From positions 8,618,001 through 8,682,000 of the forward strand of contig NW_020825298.1 of the NCBI RefSeq assembly GCF_003286085.1: a stretch of DNA of 64,000 bases, written 5' to 3'. Below the pieces are notes generated by a model, which was not told the origin of the DNA, searched no databases, and saw only the letters and a list, made by a program, of their open reading frames with translations. Shown one piece after another: positions 24,119 to 36,890 of the stretch. Both the position numbers and the translations under genes were made by a program. Within the stretch, counting starts at the first letter, position 1, and every line of letters starts with the position of its first letter. The DNA is from Drosophila persimilis (lineage: Eukaryota > Arthropoda > Insecta > Diptera > Drosophilidae).

Positions 24119-27100
24119 TTAGTAGTTGACCCTGGAGGAGCGTGTTGTTTTGATAGAGTACTGTCGATCGTCGCCTCGCGAACTACTGCCGCCCGCGGCT
24201 CCTCCACCTCGTTCTCTGTCAAACTTCTCATGGGAACGCTCACGTGGGGATTTATCCTGAAAGACAAAACAAGGAAACATAAGAAAAAACCAACGTTAGG
24301 GGCTTCTTCGAAAGAACTCACTCTGTGTCGCTCTCGCTCACGCAGATCATCATCGCCGTTTTGTGCTAAAAAACGTTGATTAAAAATTGGATGTCTTGAA
24401 AACTTGCTTGGGTATAGTCCTTACCTTCGCGCCGTCGCTTGTGCTCGACATTGTTGGACTCCTCGGCGCGGTCCCGCTTGCGTCCCAGCTTGCGATCCTT
24501 GCGCGCATCCCGTTCCTCATCGGACATCTTGTCCTTGTTGCGCTCTTTGGTTTTGAGACGCGCCTTCTTCACGCTGTCGACGAGCTCCTCAACCTTCTGT
24601 AATGGCCATAGGATTAATAAGAATAGGCATCCAAAGCATCCACGATATATGCGTGTGTGTGTAACTAATTATGTGTGTGTGTGTCCCTTGTGTGTGCGTA
24701 GGTTGTGTCTTGGTCTGATTTGGAGTCCCTACGATTGGTATGGTTATATATACATGGGTGTACAAGTATTGTCCGCCGCCCTCATCATCTCGCGTTCATC
24801 ACTTACCCGTGGCACGGAATTAACAACTAAACTGCAATCAGGTGCAGTACCCACAGGTACAGTAGGCAAAGATATCGCGTACAGGCTAGCAGAGTCAGGG
24901 CAATAGCAATGTAAGGCCGAATCACGTGTCCACAAGGATGAAGAGAGGTTCGTTCCCATCGTTTTTACAACCAAATGGGTCAAGAAGATTGGCAACGTGG
25001 TTCCCACAAAGGGAGTCGACAGATGGATATGATCCTCTGCATCCAGAAAGAGAGTTGACGGAAGCTACAGCCTCTGGATCCACGAAGAGAGTCGGACAGA
25101 TGTTACGACCCTATGTTTCACCGAAGAGAGAGCCGATAGTCAGCTATGACTCTCTGGATCCACAAAATGAGCGTTGGCAGATGCTCCAAGCCGCCGGATC
25201 CCCGAAGAGAAAGTCGACGGATGCTACGACCCTCTGGGTTCACGAAGAGATAGAGTCAATAGATGCTACTTAGACACTCTAAGTAGATGAAGTCCAGGTG
25301 CACGCATGTACAGTGTTAGCCGTAGATGAAGTAAATGGCGCCTCCAACGTTCCAGACTGTTTCATATTATGGAGGAATTCCCCCTTTGAATTTTGTATTG
25401 GAGGGCCAGTTGTTCCTCTGCGCAGGGCGAAGCCAGATATTTTAGCTCGATCAGACAACCCATTTTCCAGCTTCCAGTTGTGTCCTCGCTCAGTATAGAT
25501 ACAGAAGATGAGAAAACATCCTCTTGGCTTGAAATTTGTTAAAGAATGCAGTTGCTCCAGAAACAACAGTCCATTTGCGAGACTCCAGTTGTTCCTTGGT
25601 GGCGTGGATCCAGTTAATAATCCCTTGGAGACAATCCAATTGATTATCGTCTCCGCCTTCCTTCTTCTTCGCCTTCTACTCGTACTCCTCTCCGTCATGT
25701 TGAGAGCTTTGTGTTGTTTCTTCAGACCGATCACGTTAGATTCAAGGAGCTTCCCAGTAATATCTTCCTTCGTGTAGTCGTCGGGTCGTCTTCTTAGCTC
25801 GATTCATATTCAACGGCTAAGATGAGGTCTAATTTGTGATCGCCGAATTTATACGTTTTATGGAATGATTGAAGTTGTAAATTTGGAATTTCTTCAACTA
25901 AATGGAGTAGTAATTTTTTGCTCAATTTTCGTAAGTAGATGTTGCGGTGGTTGTGTAGAATATTTTGTAGAAGTTGTATCGTGAACAGCGCCAGATTCGA
26001 TTTTAATTTTTTCGCAATCCTTTGAACCAATCTTTGAATGATTTACTTTTACGAAGACGGTGGATATAAATGCTCGATGATGCTCTCTTGATTGAAGACT
26101 TCTTCTCTTTTACTTGTGGCTTGGATTACGATTAGTTGGTTTTGTTCGTTGTAGCTTTCGTTTCTGATGATTTCGTTGGTTTTTTGATGATTTTTTTTGT
26201 TTGTTTGTTTTGATTTGGTGTATTAAAAAATTGCTTTCCTATATTTTTTCTTCTTAGCGTTGCAGCTCTTCAGGTCTTAGATGTTGTGGTCTGGTCCCGA
26301 TTGTCATCGTCATCGTGTGTCATGACAGGCGCGGCGAGGTTGTATTGCAGTTGAAAACTTCCATCGATTTACAGATTAATTTTAAAACTACTAGAACTAT
26401 TTAACAACTATACAATACAATAAAATACATTATCAAAAATACTAAAATTTCATTCAATGAAATTCAATCATGCTCTTGCTTAATCAGTATATATCAACTT
26501 GAGAGTCCAGATGGATGTGTTTTTTTTTTTTTAAATTTATGTTTGGGTTTGGGGCTTTCTGCTTTTTGTGTATCGATTGAAGTTTTGAAGTAGTAGATTG
26601 TGTTCCGCAACTGCTGCGAGATTGGGGAGTGTTCGAGAGGGAGTTTTGATGTTTTTGGTTGGTTGGTGGTTGGCGGGCCTACCCCCCAAAGAAGTCTCGC
26701 GCGCAGTCTGCTCCAGATTTTGATCGCCATCGCAGATTGTTGTTGTATTTTTTTTTTTTGTCTTAGCGTACTTATGTCTGCAACCATATGGTACTAACCT
26801 TTGAACTGCTCGACGATGATTCCAATTTGCGACGCTTTGAATCTGCAAGGTAAAGCAAGGGAAGCATATTGAAAAATCGTTGTAAACTGTATATTCTATA
26901 TGTTCTACCAAGACGGTTCAATCGGTATTCTCTGGGTATTTGATTGTTCGATTTTTCGGACCGAAACGTAAGTATTTTCTGTTGTTTATGGGTTCTTGGA
27001 CTAACGAACAGATGAACCAACCACACGCGCTCTTCTCCTTCATCGGGTCATCACGAAAAACCCCGCCATAGAAAAGTTTTCGGGTCCTCAGGCAACATAT

Positions 27101-30100
27101 ATGATTCCACTTACCTTTTTCGTATTCAATAGCCTCAAGGCTGCGTCTGTGTTGCATGGAACCATTGCTCTCGTTCGAAACAGAGCTCAGATCACGATCC
27201 CGATGGCGGCCCTCGTACTCGTCAAACTGTCGATGCTCAGTTGAGTTGCTGGCCACCAGATCCACTGTTTCCAGACCCTCGTGTCGATGCCGCTCCTCAC
27301 GTCGCGATGTCTTCTCTCGCTTCTGATTACGTTGGGCTGCTGCCGCCTCCAGTTCTTCCTGGCGTTGGGCACGCTCTCGGGCACGCTGATTCAGCTCCGC
27401 TTCAGTACGCTCCTTGGGGCGATTGTTGGTCTCTCGGGAGCTGCGATGGCTGCTGGTGAGGCTGCTGTGCCTCTGCTCGTGCTCCCGTTCACGATCCACT
27501 TCACGGCTGTGACGATCGTTTTGGCTGCTGCCATTGCTGGCATTGATGCTGCCAGACTGGAACTGCTGCTCCTGGTGCAGATGCAGCTCATCCTTCGTAA
27601 GGCGGGAGTGTGACTCTCTGGCTCCAGGCAGGTCTCTTTGCTTGCTCTCCCGTTCGGACGGCGCTGAGTTGGCGGTGGATGATGGTGGCACCCGGGGATC
27701 GGTGGGTTTCGAGTCGTGGCGCGTGCTGAGAGCTGCAGCGCGAGAGAAACAATAATTAATGTTAAATTTTCTTACTTTTGAAAATCCCTGACAAAATGCT
27801 TACATGACTTTACATCTCGTTCTTTGCCGGTTGCATTTTGTTCGCTGTTGTAGAAGGACGTCGCACTGCCCCCCGACTTGGTGGCCGTTGGTGAGGTAGG
27901 ACCTTGTGTTGCCACCTTATCCGAGGCCAAAACTTTGATGTTGGGCCCACTACCAGTGCCTGGGGCTTCCGGCTCCTGCGAATCTTTAGTGGGCAACCGC
28001 TCAGGCAACTGATGAAAGTCACTCTCCTTGAACATGTTCGGTGTCTTCAGCTTCAGTTTGCCAATATAGCTGGAGGCTATGACATACAGATCAGGTCGTT
28101 TGGTCTTCTCCTCTTCGCGCACTTTGTCCACCTTCCGTTCAATGATCTGCGCCAGCTTGGCCAGCACGGGATAGTGTGGAAGTATACGCATGAGAATGAT
28201 CAGTGCATTCCGTATCTGCATAAAGTCCTTCGAGTCTAGACAGAAAACAATGGCCTTGGTGATCTTATAGTGCCACTTGTGGCACACATGTCGATAGTTT
28301 TCGTAGCCCACGTGATCGTTGGCCTCTGAGAACTGATTGCTGACACGAAATTTGGTCACAAAGCCGGGATAATTGGCACACTCCTTGTTAAAAACGGCCT
28401 GATCGGCATGCCAGCGCATCACAGTCTCCAGCATGGCGCACAGAAAGCGGCCATAGCGTGTCGCCTCGCCCTCCGTGCAAGAGGTAACCGAGTAGGTAAT
28501 GTCACAGAAAATCTACCCAAAATAACAAAGAGGAAATCAGAGCTGTATCCAGCTTCTAGCAGAGCTAGAGCTTCTAGAGCTTACCCGATCGTAGCACAGC
28601 AGGGTGGAAAAATTAGCCGTCTTTAGATTGTGGATGGTATGGACAAACTTTGCGCAATAGAGCGCATCCAGGGCAGTGAAAGTGCAGCGCGGAAACAGGC
28701 ACAATTGCAGGAACTGCGTAATGGTATCGTTCTTGGCGGACTTGGCCGAACGCAGCAGGAACCAGCTGTCCCTCTGCTCTTGCAGACGCTGCTGTATCTT
28801 GTCGACATGCTCGTGTTGCTTCTTCCGCTCATCATTTAGCTTCTCCATCAAAGCAATGTATCGCTCTTGTTCTTTTTTATTCTTGGACTGGTTGGAGTCC
28901 TTGCCCTCGGCCGCCTGATGGGCCAATTGCTTGAGTTTTCCAATCTCACGCTGGTAGCTATCGTTGGGGACATGCAGATCGTACATGCTGAGGCTCCAGA
29001 AGGTCACCAAAAACTGCGGACTTATGTCCTCCCACACTTTGGCACTATGCAGCGGACGCACAGACTCCACAATGGGGTTCATGATGAGTTGTGTGGCGTC
29101 CAGATACTTTTGCATTTTCTGTGTGGTGGTCAGTTTTTTGGCATTCGGATCGGATTTACGCAATTGATCGTACTTTTGCTAAGGAAAACAGAGAGAAAAG
29201 ATTAGATCCGTGCTCAAAAGAGCCAGTTCTTCCTCAGCTTACATTAATCTGATGTGTAAACATGGGCCTCGCCAGAAAGAATGCCACATCCGTATTGATG
29301 TGATACTCCCTTAGCATCGTTATGATCGATGGCAGTCGCTCCACATACTCATCCACCGAATAGGTGGAACCCAAAAAGGTGCCAAATTGCACTAGCGTGT
29401 CCTGGCACTGATCATAAAGATTCCCCACCAGCTTCAGATGACTATGCGCCGCCGTTTCACGATAGATCACACAATGCTTCTGCTGGGCCATCAGCAGACA
29501 AATGGCCACAGCCAGATCATTGTTGGCCAGGGCCTCCTTCAGCCGATTTGATGACTTCTTAGTGTTCCTCACTTGACTGAAATATCCCGCCTCGCCGCGC
29601 AGCTGTTCGCCCCCGCACAAGGCCTGCAGCTGTTCGTTGGTCATCTCCTCGCACGACTCCACGCCAGCCATCTTGTGCACAATCTCGCGTAGTATTAGCA
29701 GATCCAGGCTCTTCTGTGACTTCAATTGATTGGCCACATACTGCAGCAGGCCGCTCAATTCGATGCTGTATTTTTTGTAGATGGTCCCACAAAAGGAGGC
29801 CAGACTTTGCAGCCACAGGGAAAGCGAAGTGCCGTCGTCTTTGAACCTGCCACGACCCGTCAGAGTCAGCGATTCAATGATGCAATAGCCCAGGCAATCA
29901 AAGGACAGAGATGTCAGGAACTTCAACATGTCACAGACAGGTGCGATAAGGTTGTCGTACATCTGGATTTGCAGGAGAATCTATTCAGCAAAAAAAGGGT
30001 TTAAAACGACATACATTTTAACGATAGACTCATTAACTCTTTACGATGTTGCAATAGGCACGAAAAGCTCTTCTATGGTGGGAGATACCCCGCGTACCAT

Positions 30101-32391
30101 CAATTAAATGGAATTTCTTTTTGTACTTACATAATCAAACATCAGTCCAGGAGCACAGTGACAGTACTTGCCCACCAGTCGACCCAATTGCTTTACATTT
30201 TCCTTGCTGACACGCTTCATCAGTCCCTTGATGTCGCGCATGGCCAAGCCACTGCGTCGTATCAGATTCGGATGCAGCTGGTAGCTATCGTTTTTCCATC
30301 GGGCATACAAACTGTATCGAAAATGATACGGGAAATACTTGAGCACAGCCCAAATCTCCTCGGACATGGAACAATTATTGTCCAAATACAGCAGCGATGG
30401 CAGTATGCACGAATCCATGCAGGTCATTATGTCGTAGTAATGCTTCTCCGCCTCTGAATTAGGCGGCGGGCCATTCATGCTGTCGACACCCATCTCCACA
30501 ATTAGCTTGCTCATAATCCGTATCAGTTTGTACATTAGCACCGTGTCACAGTGCATCGCCGGGCCCAAAACATTAGCCATCGGCCACGTATACTTCCGCA
30601 GATCAACAAATTCACGGGCCTGCATCTTGGCCACCAGCTTGGCATCATCGTACAAACGATTGCGACTCTGTTTGCGGCCGGCGGGGGCTTTGAAGCATTT
30701 CTTGTAGTAGACATGCTCCACGGACAAATGAATCAGTTCGACAATGGCACGGGCAATGGGCTCTTGTATGACCACCGATTGTTCCGGCAGTTTTTGTATG
30801 ATTCTGTGGGCATTCTCCCAGTCCCCCACCTTGAGCAGAGCCTCGCAGAGACCAAACTTTTGATTAAGATTGTACTTTTCCTCATCAAACCGCTTAACGG
30901 TTGGCGGCGGTGGTGGAGGCTCTTTGTCGTCTTCCTTTTTGTTGGTGGAGATCAGATTCAGTTTTCGCACCATTTCTCGGGCATCCGACAGCTCGTGCTC
31001 CCAGTTGGCCTTGATGCTGCCATCATTGGGGGTCAACCAGACGTAAACATCGTTCAGTTCAATCACCTCGTGCTTCAACAGCAGCGCGCACACATGGTAC
31101 AGAGATCGGGGCGTACGAGAGTCCTTAAAATGGCAGAACTTGTAGCCGAGTACTTCACAAATAATGGCACCCGTGGGCATATAGCTGCGCAGCAAGGGTA
31201 TAAACAATTGCCAACGATCCGGGCGGGTTTCAAACGATTCAATTATGATATCCAGCACGCGGTTGGGATCCAGATTGAAGCAACCTTTGCAGGGGATTAG
31301 CGTTTTAGTACAGTCTATATATATATACATAGATCAATGGATGTTCAATCCTACCTATCAGCGATTTTATAATGTCCATAATGCTCTCGGGAGTGGTGCT
31401 CTCCTCAAAGTCCTGATTCAGCTCGGTTATTAGCTTGGCAAAGCCTTCGCTTTCCTCGCGGAATAGATTAAAGCGTCGCTGCTTGTAGCTGTAGCAAAAA
31501 TAAATATATTGGATAGTACATTTTTCCCAAAGAAATCTCATATTTTTGTTATTACTTACTACAACTTGGTTTTGACCTTGATGAACTTGGAGTAGAAACC
31601 CTTGTTCTTCACAATCCCCACCTCCTGCAGCGTATCAATCTCCAGGCGCTCTTTGAGCAAACTCTCTGGCACCACCTTGTCCATATCCTTGACGAGCTGC
31701 ACAAAACCATGACGCTCCTCTTGCAGGCCCTCTGTCATAAGGGAAGTCTCGCTGTCCAAAATATTGACCACATCCACAATGAGACTAGGGAAATCCTTAT
31801 GTATGGCCTGGAATATATATATGGTTTATATTAATAGAAGATCCTTTTACAGATCGATTTATTAGCTTACCACAACTTCTGTGAGCAGATGAAGAATAAG
31901 ATCCTTCTTGTGGGTGAAGCGCAATGCTTGCCAGAGCAGCTCGTATATGGCATTCGAGACGCCCTGCCTGAAGACTCCATTCTGATCGTATACGGGACTG
32001 TCGGCACTTTCTTGCAGCTGTTGTTTGAGGTATTTCAAACTAAAACGAAATGTTCAATATGCAGGCTACAGTAAACGGGGAAGACTACATCAGCATCCGA
32101 CGCGCGCGCGGATTACGTGTGGTGCCTGCTTGGCTGTTTGTTTGTATCTATCTATCTATCGTTGTGGTAGAAGGCATTAAACACGTACAATTCACTTCTG
32201 CCGGCCTTGTCGAAATGCTTAAATATATCTGGATTCAGGACACTGCCTGCGCCGGACCCTCCATTTGTGTCGGACGCCGTCGAAGCAGCCGCTACCGTCG
32301 CCGTCTCCATTGCCGTCGTCGCACTGCTGCCATCGCTCTCCGGTGTAACCGTCACGCTGTGACTCTTCGACAATTTCTTCAAGCGCCGCAT
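24119..32391 (-). CDS. tho2: THO complex subunit 2 (THOC2)
   Basis: Largest scaffold of the nuclear THO complex, which couples transcription to mRNP assembly and export. Thirteen coding exons on the minus strand: 32,391-32,183, 32,039-31,871, 31,807-31,560, 31,488-31,355, 31,284-30,131, 29,980-29,243, 29,178-28,585, 28,512-27,804, 27,732-27,115, 26,842-26,799, 24,596-24,425, 24,365-24,322 and 24,256-24,119. All phases agree, giving 1,656 residues. Family hallmarks: [58 protein letters not shown] and YPGFVTKF. The C-terminal 350 or so residues are disordered and rich in R/E/K/S, as usual for THOC2. The least certain border is the first donor (CGT|GTTTAA at 32,182). The 2.2-kb intron at 24,597-26,798 holds tandem repeats. 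An MIF4G-type NMD factor (Upf2) was considered and excluded by these motifs. Confidence 0.93.
25004..25280. repeat. Degenerate 39-bp tandem repeat in tho2 intron
   Basis: Seven diverged units with borders near 25,004, 25,043, 25,080, 25,119, 25,160, 25,200 and 25,240. The shared core is CCACGAAGAGAGTCGACAGA, followed by TGCTACGACCCTCTGGAT. The period is 37-41 bp, close to 13 codons, so a plus-strand frame stays open from 24,926 to 25,273 and gives a loosely repeated peptide (SPKRE, SPKRK, STKRV words). It lies antisense within a tho2 intron. Confidence 0.75.
25380..25640. repeat. Diverged CCAGTTGT-containing repeats in tho2 intron
   Basis: Three related blocks share the word CCAGTTGT(T/G)(T/C)CT at about 25,408, 25,472 and 25,582. 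The last two also share upstream ACAAC...CCATTT words. On the minus strand they read as NNWSLANGL and HNWKLENGL in one open frame. This looks like an old, decayed repeated sequence adjoining the 39-bp array. Confidence 0.5.
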
Positions 32392-32521
32392 AAAAACTGT
32401 TTTATGTTACACGCAGTCAATATGCTGCTCAATGCTTTTTAAACAATTTTTCGTTGTATTTTTGATATTTTTAATAAATTTTCACACTTTTCATTTGCCT
32501 TCGCTAGTGATGTGTGTGTGA

Positions 32522-32529
32522 TATCGATA
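32522..32529. promoter_or_regulatory. DRE (TATCGATA) in tho2 promoter
   Basis: The palindromic core TATCGATA of the DNA-replication-related element, bound by DREF, sits about 130 bp upstream of the tho2 start codon. DRE is typical of Drosophila housekeeping promoters, in line with a ubiquitous THO subunit. Confidence 0.7.
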
Positions 32530-35331
32530 ACGATAGATATGTTTGTCGCATGGCTACTATGTTTCATTTGGATTGGGATGTTCTGGAAATGGAACATCAG
32601 TAAGCCCAATATTCCAGTTTTAAGGGGCCGCTATGAACTTCGGGTTTACGGAAAACTTAATTTTCAGTATTTCGTGTTAATTTTTTAAATATATACAAAA
32701 TTTGGTTCTCGACGGGGCTGTTCGGCTTCAAGCGAGAAATTTAATAGGTCAGTAAATTTTGTATACAAAATGAAATCTGCTAATACACATGAATCAGTTG
32801 CCGATGAGGGGGATTGTAGTAGGAAAGCAAAACAAACCGCGCATCTCTCTCAACTTTGCTCGAATTTGTCATGACAGATGGGAAAAACCGCTGAATATGT
32901 TATACAGCCAGGCTCCGGTTTTCACTTTCACAAAAGTTATTCGATTTACTTTTGAATTACCATACATAAATTAGTGCTCCCGTTTTCACATTCCGCAAGA
33001 TTTCTTCGTTTTCAAAACGAAATAAACAAGCAAACGGCTTTTCATACAACAAAACGAATGTTAATTGCACTAACATAAATTTGACACCATTACCAGGAAA
33101 TTTAGCTTATTCCTTCTGTTTATAATAATTTTTTCTCAACACAACCTCAAATTTGGTCCTAAAATAATTGGTGAGGGCATTTTCGTTTTGGTAAAAACAG
33201 CTGATCCAGTCTGATTTGATTACCGGAACGTTGGCAAGAAATACATTTTTGCACATAACAGCACAGACTGTTCTCGTAACGGAGCACCTGCAGCCTATTA
33301 TGCAACCAATAAATTTTTTGACCATTAGCAATTTAATTTTCTGTTACATGCTCTTACTCACAGCTTGTCAGACATGTTAAATACAGAAGTGTCGTATCGA
33401 ATATGTCTTGCTCTTCTTAATTCACGCACTTTCTAAAGTCGTTTTGCTACAAAACAAGCAATTGAAAAAAAGAAAACGCATTTTTATGATGCTGTTTATT
33501 TAGCAAGCAACCAGGTCAGCTGGTATTGTGTGTCAGAATCGATGCGAAAGTGAAACATATCGACACCAGCCAAGTGGAATCGTTTCATTCTGACTATTCT
33601 TGATGCGATCTGAGCCAAATGTTGCAACCTGCGTTTTCAGACAAAACGTTCCGTTTTCGTTTTCAGGTGCTCCCGATTTCCCACATTATTTTCATGGATA
33701 TTTTTGATTTTCTCAACAGTAGACCTGGTTGTTTCCTAAAAATACAGCATGCCAAAAAGGTCTTTTGTTTTTTCAATTGCTTGAAAGCGACGGCAGAAAA
33801 CGCGCTATTAAGGAAGATCAAGACTTCCTAACAGTAACAGCAATATTTGGAAAATTAAATTGGTAATGGAACGTTATGGGTAAAATCTAAGCGCTTCCAC
33901 CGAGCTGCCCCAGCAGTTAGCACGAAAACGTAAAGTTTTTTTCCGTTGACTTTTAATTTTCTTTTTGAAAGCGAAAGAATCTTTCGTTTTATAAAAACGG
34001 GAGCACCAATTTTTTTCGTTTTCAAAAGTAAATACGAACATTTTTGCCAAACTGAAACCAGGAGCCTGCCTGAATGTTTAATTTTGCCTATTGCGCTAAC
34101 AAACGCACTACAAACATGAGAAAGTATGCCTGTCGATCGCTGCGATCGGCGGAAGCACTTCGTACGTGTAAATGTAACGTAAATGTATAAATTTACCTAA
34201 ATCTAATATACCCCTACACTCTTTGAGTCATAGGTACACAAAATTTGAAATTTTGCAGTTTTTGTAAGCGGCATTTCAGAACAGCGTGTTAACCCATTGC
34301 TGGCTTATATAAAGATGTGCTGCTTTAGGTGTTTTTAAAAATGATCAAACTTCTGTCCCTACTTTTTATCGAATTTTCGTCGATGCGTGTCCGATCCCAT
34401 TCCATAAAGCGTGGCTCGTCACAGCTGTTTTTACACGTGAATGACTCTCTCCTTTCCTGTGTGGCGTTGCGTACACTTGAAAAGAGCCTACTCTATCACG
34501 ATTTAAACTCTTATTTTTTCGCCACGTTGTTTTTTTTCCTTTTTGTTGATGGAACTTTTTAATCGATATTGTCAATTTTTTGTCTATGATCATATTCCAC
34601 TACACTAAATAAAAAATAATAAAGATAGCCGAATAAATAATACGATTTGGCGAGTTTTTCATTTTTTGCCGAATTTTTTCCATGATATGCAATAAAGAGA
34701 GCGCAGCACCACCCCCTACCTGTCCTGTCCTTTGTTTAGCGTGTTTCACTTTTTTCATAAAGATACTTGTCCATATACATATATAACTTAATTACCGAGG
34801 AGCATCTTAATGTCGAGACCCATGTGCCTCGACAAAAACGTTCCGCATATTTATTATTACACATTTATTATTACCCCATATTAATTGATGAATATTGATA
34901 TGCAGTGCATGTTAGATATTACTAAAAATTCTCAAATGATTTTATTACTTAACTTTTTACATAGAATTTATCAGAATTAAGTACACCCATTGTGCTAGAT
35001 GTTGTAGATGGTAGTAGGATCCCATATCGAAAAACACGATTTTGTTGGGGCATTATCTATCTGCAACCATTATATTTTGTGAAAAATAGGGGCATAATAA
35101 TTACAAGAATGTGTGTGTAGCAAAGTTCTATAGTATGAATCGATGTAGAAATGTTCACTCGAGTCTTATGTATACAATATGAATGTAAAAATAGTAAATT
35201 AAATTTCAATCAAGCGCATTTTGTCTATGCTCTATGTAAAGTTATATTTTCTTTTCAGCTCACCGGCTATAGTTTCTCCTAATGAGCAACGCATTCGTGT
35301 AATAAAGACTAAAATTACACGTCTATGAACC
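32530..35331. other. tho2 to MADF-BESS intergenic region
   Basis: About 2.8 kb of AT-rich DNA between the 5' end of tho2 and the 3' end of the MADF-BESS gene. Open frames here (such as 34,329-34,562 plus) do not look like conserved proteins. A 16-bp perfect palindrome, ATTTTGTATACAAAAT, stands at 32,756-32,771. A long inverted-repeat element occupies about 32.9-34.1 kb. Confidence 0.6.
32909..34069. mobile_element. Inverted-repeat (foldback/MITE-like) element
   Basis: The left arm, starting near 32,909 and running about 115 bp inward, matches the reverse complement of the right arm ending near 34,069. Shared words in order are AGGCTCC, GGTTTCA, TTTACTTTTGAA, GTGCTCCCGTTTT, AGATT and TTCGTTTTCAAAA. 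A third GTGCTCCCG block with similar flanks lies inside at 33,665. There is no transposase-like ORF, so it would be non-autonomous. CTGAAT words occur just outside both ends (CTGAATATGTTA left, CTGAATGTTTA right) but are not an exact target duplication. Confidence 0.55.
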
Positions 35332-36449
35332 TTAAAGCAAAGGTTCGTTTTCTATCTTAACATCGCACTCGACCATCGAACTGTCTACATAGCCGTTCAG
35401 GTAGCTTAGAAATTTTTCTGGAGCTGACTGCAGCTGGTGCTGGGATGATCGCTGCGTGACTGGAGCTGGCGTTAGCTTTGGCATGGCTGCAGGCGAGTAT
35501 TGCGGCCTGGGGGGCGGATCGGGGCGTACAGGCGTAGTCTCTTCCTTTTTTAGTTCCACCAGAATGCGGCTGACTTCCATGCGAAATTTGAGATTGCCCA
35601 TGTCCGAGAGGGACTTCATGTGCGGCATAAGGCTAAGAAGAAAATTATAGTCAGCATCGTCCTTGGCTTGGACAAGTTCCTTGCTGGCCGCTGGCGTTGT
35701 GTCCACAACATTTGTTTTTTTCATTTGACTATTCTTTGTGTTGTTGTTGTTGTTGTTGTGGAAATGGCCCCCATTCGTTATGGGGTCTTCATAGGAAGGC
35801 GAACTCTTTCGCTGACAACAGCGCTTCGTTGGCGGCGGCTTGTACAGTTCCATGTCCAGGCACCTCATAAACGACGCACCGGACTCAAAGTCCGTCCGCT
35901 TCATCAGCGACATATCGGAGCTCGAGTCCTGCTGCTCGGGCGAGTCACGTTTGAATATGTCGCCCATTATCTCAAAGTCCACCGAATCATCATTGTCCAG
36001 ATCGATGATAAAGTCATCCAGATGCGTCTGATCATAGTCGTTGGAGCTCTCTGCCGACTCAAAATCGAACTCGAAATGCTCTGGAGCGAATCCCACGAGG
36101 CCGGTGGGATCGAATATGCAGCGCAGGAACTCCAAGGGGCGAAAGTATGTCCAGTTGGACATTTGGATGCGACCCTGCTGTATCTTTCGAATCTCGGATC
36201 GGTAGCTGTCCCTCAGTCCTTTGAAGCGCTTCTTGCATGCCGTAACTGCAGGAAGACAAGAATGCAAGGCATGGGTACTAATATAATATGTGACGAGCAC
36301 CACCACTTACCGTCCAGCTGCAATGTTTCAGATACATCCAGCCACTGCGAGGTCCATTCGTCCTTGCGGCTGGCAAGGGCGATGTTTGTATCCCACAGTG
36401 CACGCCGCGGTCGTACCTCCGCAATGAGGCGAAGTACGTCCTTCTTCAT
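35332..36449 (-). CDS. MADF-BESS domain transcription factor
   Basis: Two coding exons, 36,449-36,311 and 36,245-35,332, give 350 residues. Residues about 4-95 form a MADF (Adf-1/Myb-SANT-like) DNA-binding domain: LRLIAEVRPRRALWD, then WLDVSETLQLD across the 65-bp intron, then CKKRFKGLRDSYRSEI and WTYFRPLEFL. Near residues 235-270 there is a BESS motif, YNFLLSLMPHMKSLSDMGNL, used for protein-protein contact. The middle is acidic, with an asparagine run. I chose the ATG in TTCCA-ATG-AAGAAG just before the domain. The frame is open for a further 58 codons upstream to an ATG at 36,623, which would add a hydrophobic stretch and is less likely. Which of the many Drosophila MADF-BESS genes this is cannot be said from sequence alone. 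Confidence 0.85.
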
Positions 36450-36890
36450 TGGAATATACAGCTTGGCTTTGCTAAAAAACACCTCTCGCGGAACGAAAAA
36501 AAGTTCGTGGCGTGTAAACAAATGCGTTGCCAAGCCCAGCGACGACTTGCAATAAACCAACAGCACAGCAACAACAACAGCAAATGCGGCAGCGCACGTA
36601 TGTACAGCACTTTGTGCCAACACTCAGATTAATTTAGTTGAACGATTTTCTTGTTAAAATCGAAATTTCGATTGGAATTTAGCAAGAGATTCTGCATTTT
36701 TCTGTCCACATCGCGCTTCTCTTTTTCTGTACAACAGCTGGCAACTCTGATGTCAACAGCTGGAACAGCGTGAATCAGATGCATGTGTGTGCGGTACGGA
36801 ACAGTGGAAACCAAACGAAACACTGCAACAAAGCGAAAAACAATTGTGCACAGCCGGCTGTTTGATTAATCATTCATATTCAATTTAATA
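36450..36890. promoter_or_regulatory. Divergent MADF-BESS / TBCD promoter region
   Basis: Only about 440 bp separate the start codons of the two divergent genes, so both promoters must lie here. Two AACAGCTGG E-box words occur about 20 bp apart near 36,733 and 36,754. No TATA box or strong initiator is seen, as expected for broadly expressed genes. Confidence 0.45.

Noticed and set aside
30551..31300. 249-codon plus-strand ORF opposite tho2
   Set aside because: Antisense shadow of the long tho2 exon; the minus frame matches THOC2 and explains the sequence.
27115..32391. Large minus-strand helical protein first considered as the NMD factor Upf2
   Set aside because: The motifs ([41 protein letters not shown]) are those of THOC2, not of MIF4G/Upf2 proteins.
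34329..34562. 77-codon plus-strand ORF with hydrophobic ends
   Set aside because: Phenylalanine/leucine-rich composition arises from T-rich DNA; there is no promoter, conserved motif or splice context.
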